The notes beneath the pieces are model-generated. The model ran no database searches and was not told where the DNA came from. It saw only the letters and a list, made by a program, of their open reading frames with translations. A DNA stretch of 6,908 bases from an uncultured Clostridium sp. (GTDB taxonomy: Bacteria > Bacillota > Clostridia > Lachnospirales > Lachnospiraceae): the NCBI GenBank assembly GCA_900551225.1, contig URUZ01000337.1, positions 1 to 6,908 of the forward strand. Reading direction: 5' to 3'. Of the stretch, positions 6,640-6,908 are shown piece after piece (the stretch's first letter is position 1; each line of letters begins with the position of its first letter). Position numbers and translations under genes: made by a program.

Positions 6640-6690
6640 TTTCCTCCTTGTTATGAGCACTCAGCGGGCGTAATTGGGCCGCTTACGTGC
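6640..6690 (-). repeat. 51-nt intergenic element, copy 2 (before binding-protein gene)
   Basis: Same architecture as copy 1: identical 15-nt head (6690-6676) and 21-nt tail (6660-6640), with an unrelated 15-nt centre. The outer stem GCAC/GTGC (6690-6687 with 6660-6657) is kept. The inner stem here is AGCGG/CCGCT with an 11-nt loop, so a hairpin persists although the centre differs. The tail supplies the GGAGG of the binding-protein gene. It forms the 3' end of the roughly 197-nt leader. Only the first few bases beyond the element resemble copy 1 (TAC.T.TC on plus), so the repeat has fairly sharp limits. Confidence 0.6.
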
Positions 6691-6692
6691 AT
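6651..6692 (-). CDS. Possible 13-codon leader ORF before the binding-protein gene
   Basis: ATG at 6692 opens MHVSGPITPAECS and stops at TAA (6653-6651), directly before the AAGGAGG of the binding-protein gene. AAGGA (6706-6702) lies 9 nt before the ATG. The same AAGGA also stands 4 nt before a start-stop pair ATGTAA that overlaps it as TAATG. The frame spans the 51-nt element. In copy 1 the matching frame is open through the element but has no ATG start, which argues against a conserved peptide. Treated as a weak candidate only. Confidence 0.2.
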   Translation of the reverse strand: MHVSGPITPAECS

Positions 6693-6741
6693 TACATGTC
6701 GTCCTTGCTTCTTGTTTACCTGTCCCTGATTTTCCTCATTA

Positions 6742-6755
6742 TTTTAGTAAATTTT
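6742..6755. promoter_or_regulatory. Operator-like site in the leader
   Basis: TTTTAGTAAATTTT, identical over 14 nt to 6873-6886. It lies about 85 nt downstream of the predicted transcription start. In LacI-type systems a downstream site can form a DNA loop with sites at the promoter; its centre is 108 bp from the site in the promoter spacer. AT-richness makes some chance similarity possible, but a 14-nt exact match is unlikely to be accidental. Confidence 0.5.
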
Positions 6756-6838
6756 CCTTTTGTTATTTTCCACTTTCCTTTCTGCTATTTTTCAGTGATT
6801 ATTTAGGATTCTTTATGTACCTGTTGTTTATAGGATAA

Positions 6839-6867
6839 ATTATACTGACGTTTACTACAAAAGTCAA
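6839..6867 (-). promoter_or_regulatory. Main operon promoter, near-consensus sigma-A
   Basis: On the minus strand TTGACT (6867-6862) and TATAAT (6844-6839) are separated by exactly 17 bp. Five of six -35 bases and all -10 bases match consensus. Transcription should start near 6832, about 197 nt before the binding-protein ATG. A strength this high suggests control mainly by repression, which fits the operator-like sites on and beside it. Confidence 0.85.
6851..6859. promoter_or_regulatory. Operator-like site between -35 and -10
   Basis: TTTACTACA on plus (TGTAGTAAA on minus) falls within the 17-bp promoter spacer, so a bound protein would block RNA polymerase directly. It differs by one base from the TTTACTAAA form of the neighbouring sites. 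With flanks it matches the site before the lacI-type gene at 11 of 13 bases. Confidence 0.45.
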
Positions 6868-6872
6868 TGGGT

Positions 6873-6886
6873 TTTTAGTAAATTTT
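6873..6886. promoter_or_regulatory. Operator-like site just upstream of -35
   Basis: TTTTAGTAAATTTT; its 9-nt core is an odd-length dyad (TTTA-G-TAAA). Its centre is 23 bp from the spacer site and 22 bp from the next site to the right, so the three face nearly the same side of the helix. Confidence 0.5.
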
Positions 6887-6895
6887 TAAATATAA

Positions 6896-6904
6896 TTTAG
6901 TAAA
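6896..6904. promoter_or_regulatory. Operator-like site at right edge
   Basis: TTTAGTAAA, the third exact copy of the core. Further sites could lie beyond base 6908, and so could a divergent gene, so the array may be incomplete here. Confidence 0.45.
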
Positions 6905-6908
6905 ATAT

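Larger units (their letters stand above)
6636..6908 (-). other. AT-rich control region and long leader of the operon
   Basis: No protein gene longer than the tiny candidate leader ORF is seen in these 273 nt. From the right edge it holds two TTTAGTAAA sites, a near-consensus promoter with a further variant site in its spacer, and then a leader of about 197 nt. The leader is purine-rich on the transcript strand, with GGAAA four times (near 6778, 6771, 6757 and 6735), a fourth operator-like site, and the 51-nt element at its end. Base composition is far lower in GC than in the genes. No terminator-like hairpin with a U-run is evident in the leader. Confidence 0.75.

Noticed and set aside
6845..6861. 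Possible CcpA (cre) site around GTAAACGTCAGT in the promoter spacer
   Set aside because: The left half fits the consensus, but the right half lacks the expected T and CA positions; the TTTASTAAA-type reading explains this spot better.
1..6908. CRISPR arrays, tRNA or rRNA genes, insertion sequences, phage or defence genes
   Set aside because: None seen: no regularly spaced repeats, no transposase or integrase frame, no tRNA-like cloverleaf noticed; all coding space is taken by the operon genes.

Overview
The window is one co-directional minus-strand gene cluster, apparently from a gut-type Firmicute, probably a Lachnospiraceae-like Clostridium relative. This inference rests on the lipoprotein leader style (MKKKMLSALMCTAMAAG followed by a lipobox Cys), strong GGAGG ribosome binding sites, GC-rich genes next to a very AT-rich promoter region, and an EbgR-type LacI regulator. 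Species cannot be fixed from the sequence alone.

In transcription order (right to left) the layout is: an AT-rich control region of about 270 bp with a near-consensus sigma-A promoter; a solute-binding lipoprotein; two MalF/MalG-type permeases; a UgpC/MsmX-type ATPase; a cytoplasmic glycerophosphodiester phosphodiesterase (GDPD) whose ATG overlaps the ATPase stop codon; a uridine-phosphorylase-family enzyme; and a LacI/GalR-family regulator that runs off the left edge. The first five genes have the same order as the E. coli ugpBAECQ glycerophosphodiester-uptake operon. The simplest reading is an importer for a phosphodiester compound, split inside the cell by the GDPD, with a nucleoside phosphorylase added to the pathway. 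A sugar substrate cannot be excluded, because this ABC family mostly moves carbohydrates. No terminator was recognised anywhere in the window.

Two regulatory patterns are not explained by the genes. (1) A short dyad, TTTASTAAA and close variants, occurs five times: three times at 22-23 bp spacing across and upstream of the main promoter, once in the leader, and once directly upstream of the -35 box of the regulator gene. This suggests that the LacI-type protein controls both the operon and itself. (2) A 51-nt element occurs twice, once before the binding-protein gene and once before the first permease gene. Its two ends (15 and 21 nt) are identical, while the 15 nt between them are unrelated in sequence yet the same length. 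Both copies can fold into a hairpin just ahead of the ribosome binding site, and at the permease copy a second, competing hairpin would place the ribosome binding site in its loop.

The plus strand holds several long open frames, but all are shadows of the minus-strand genes.
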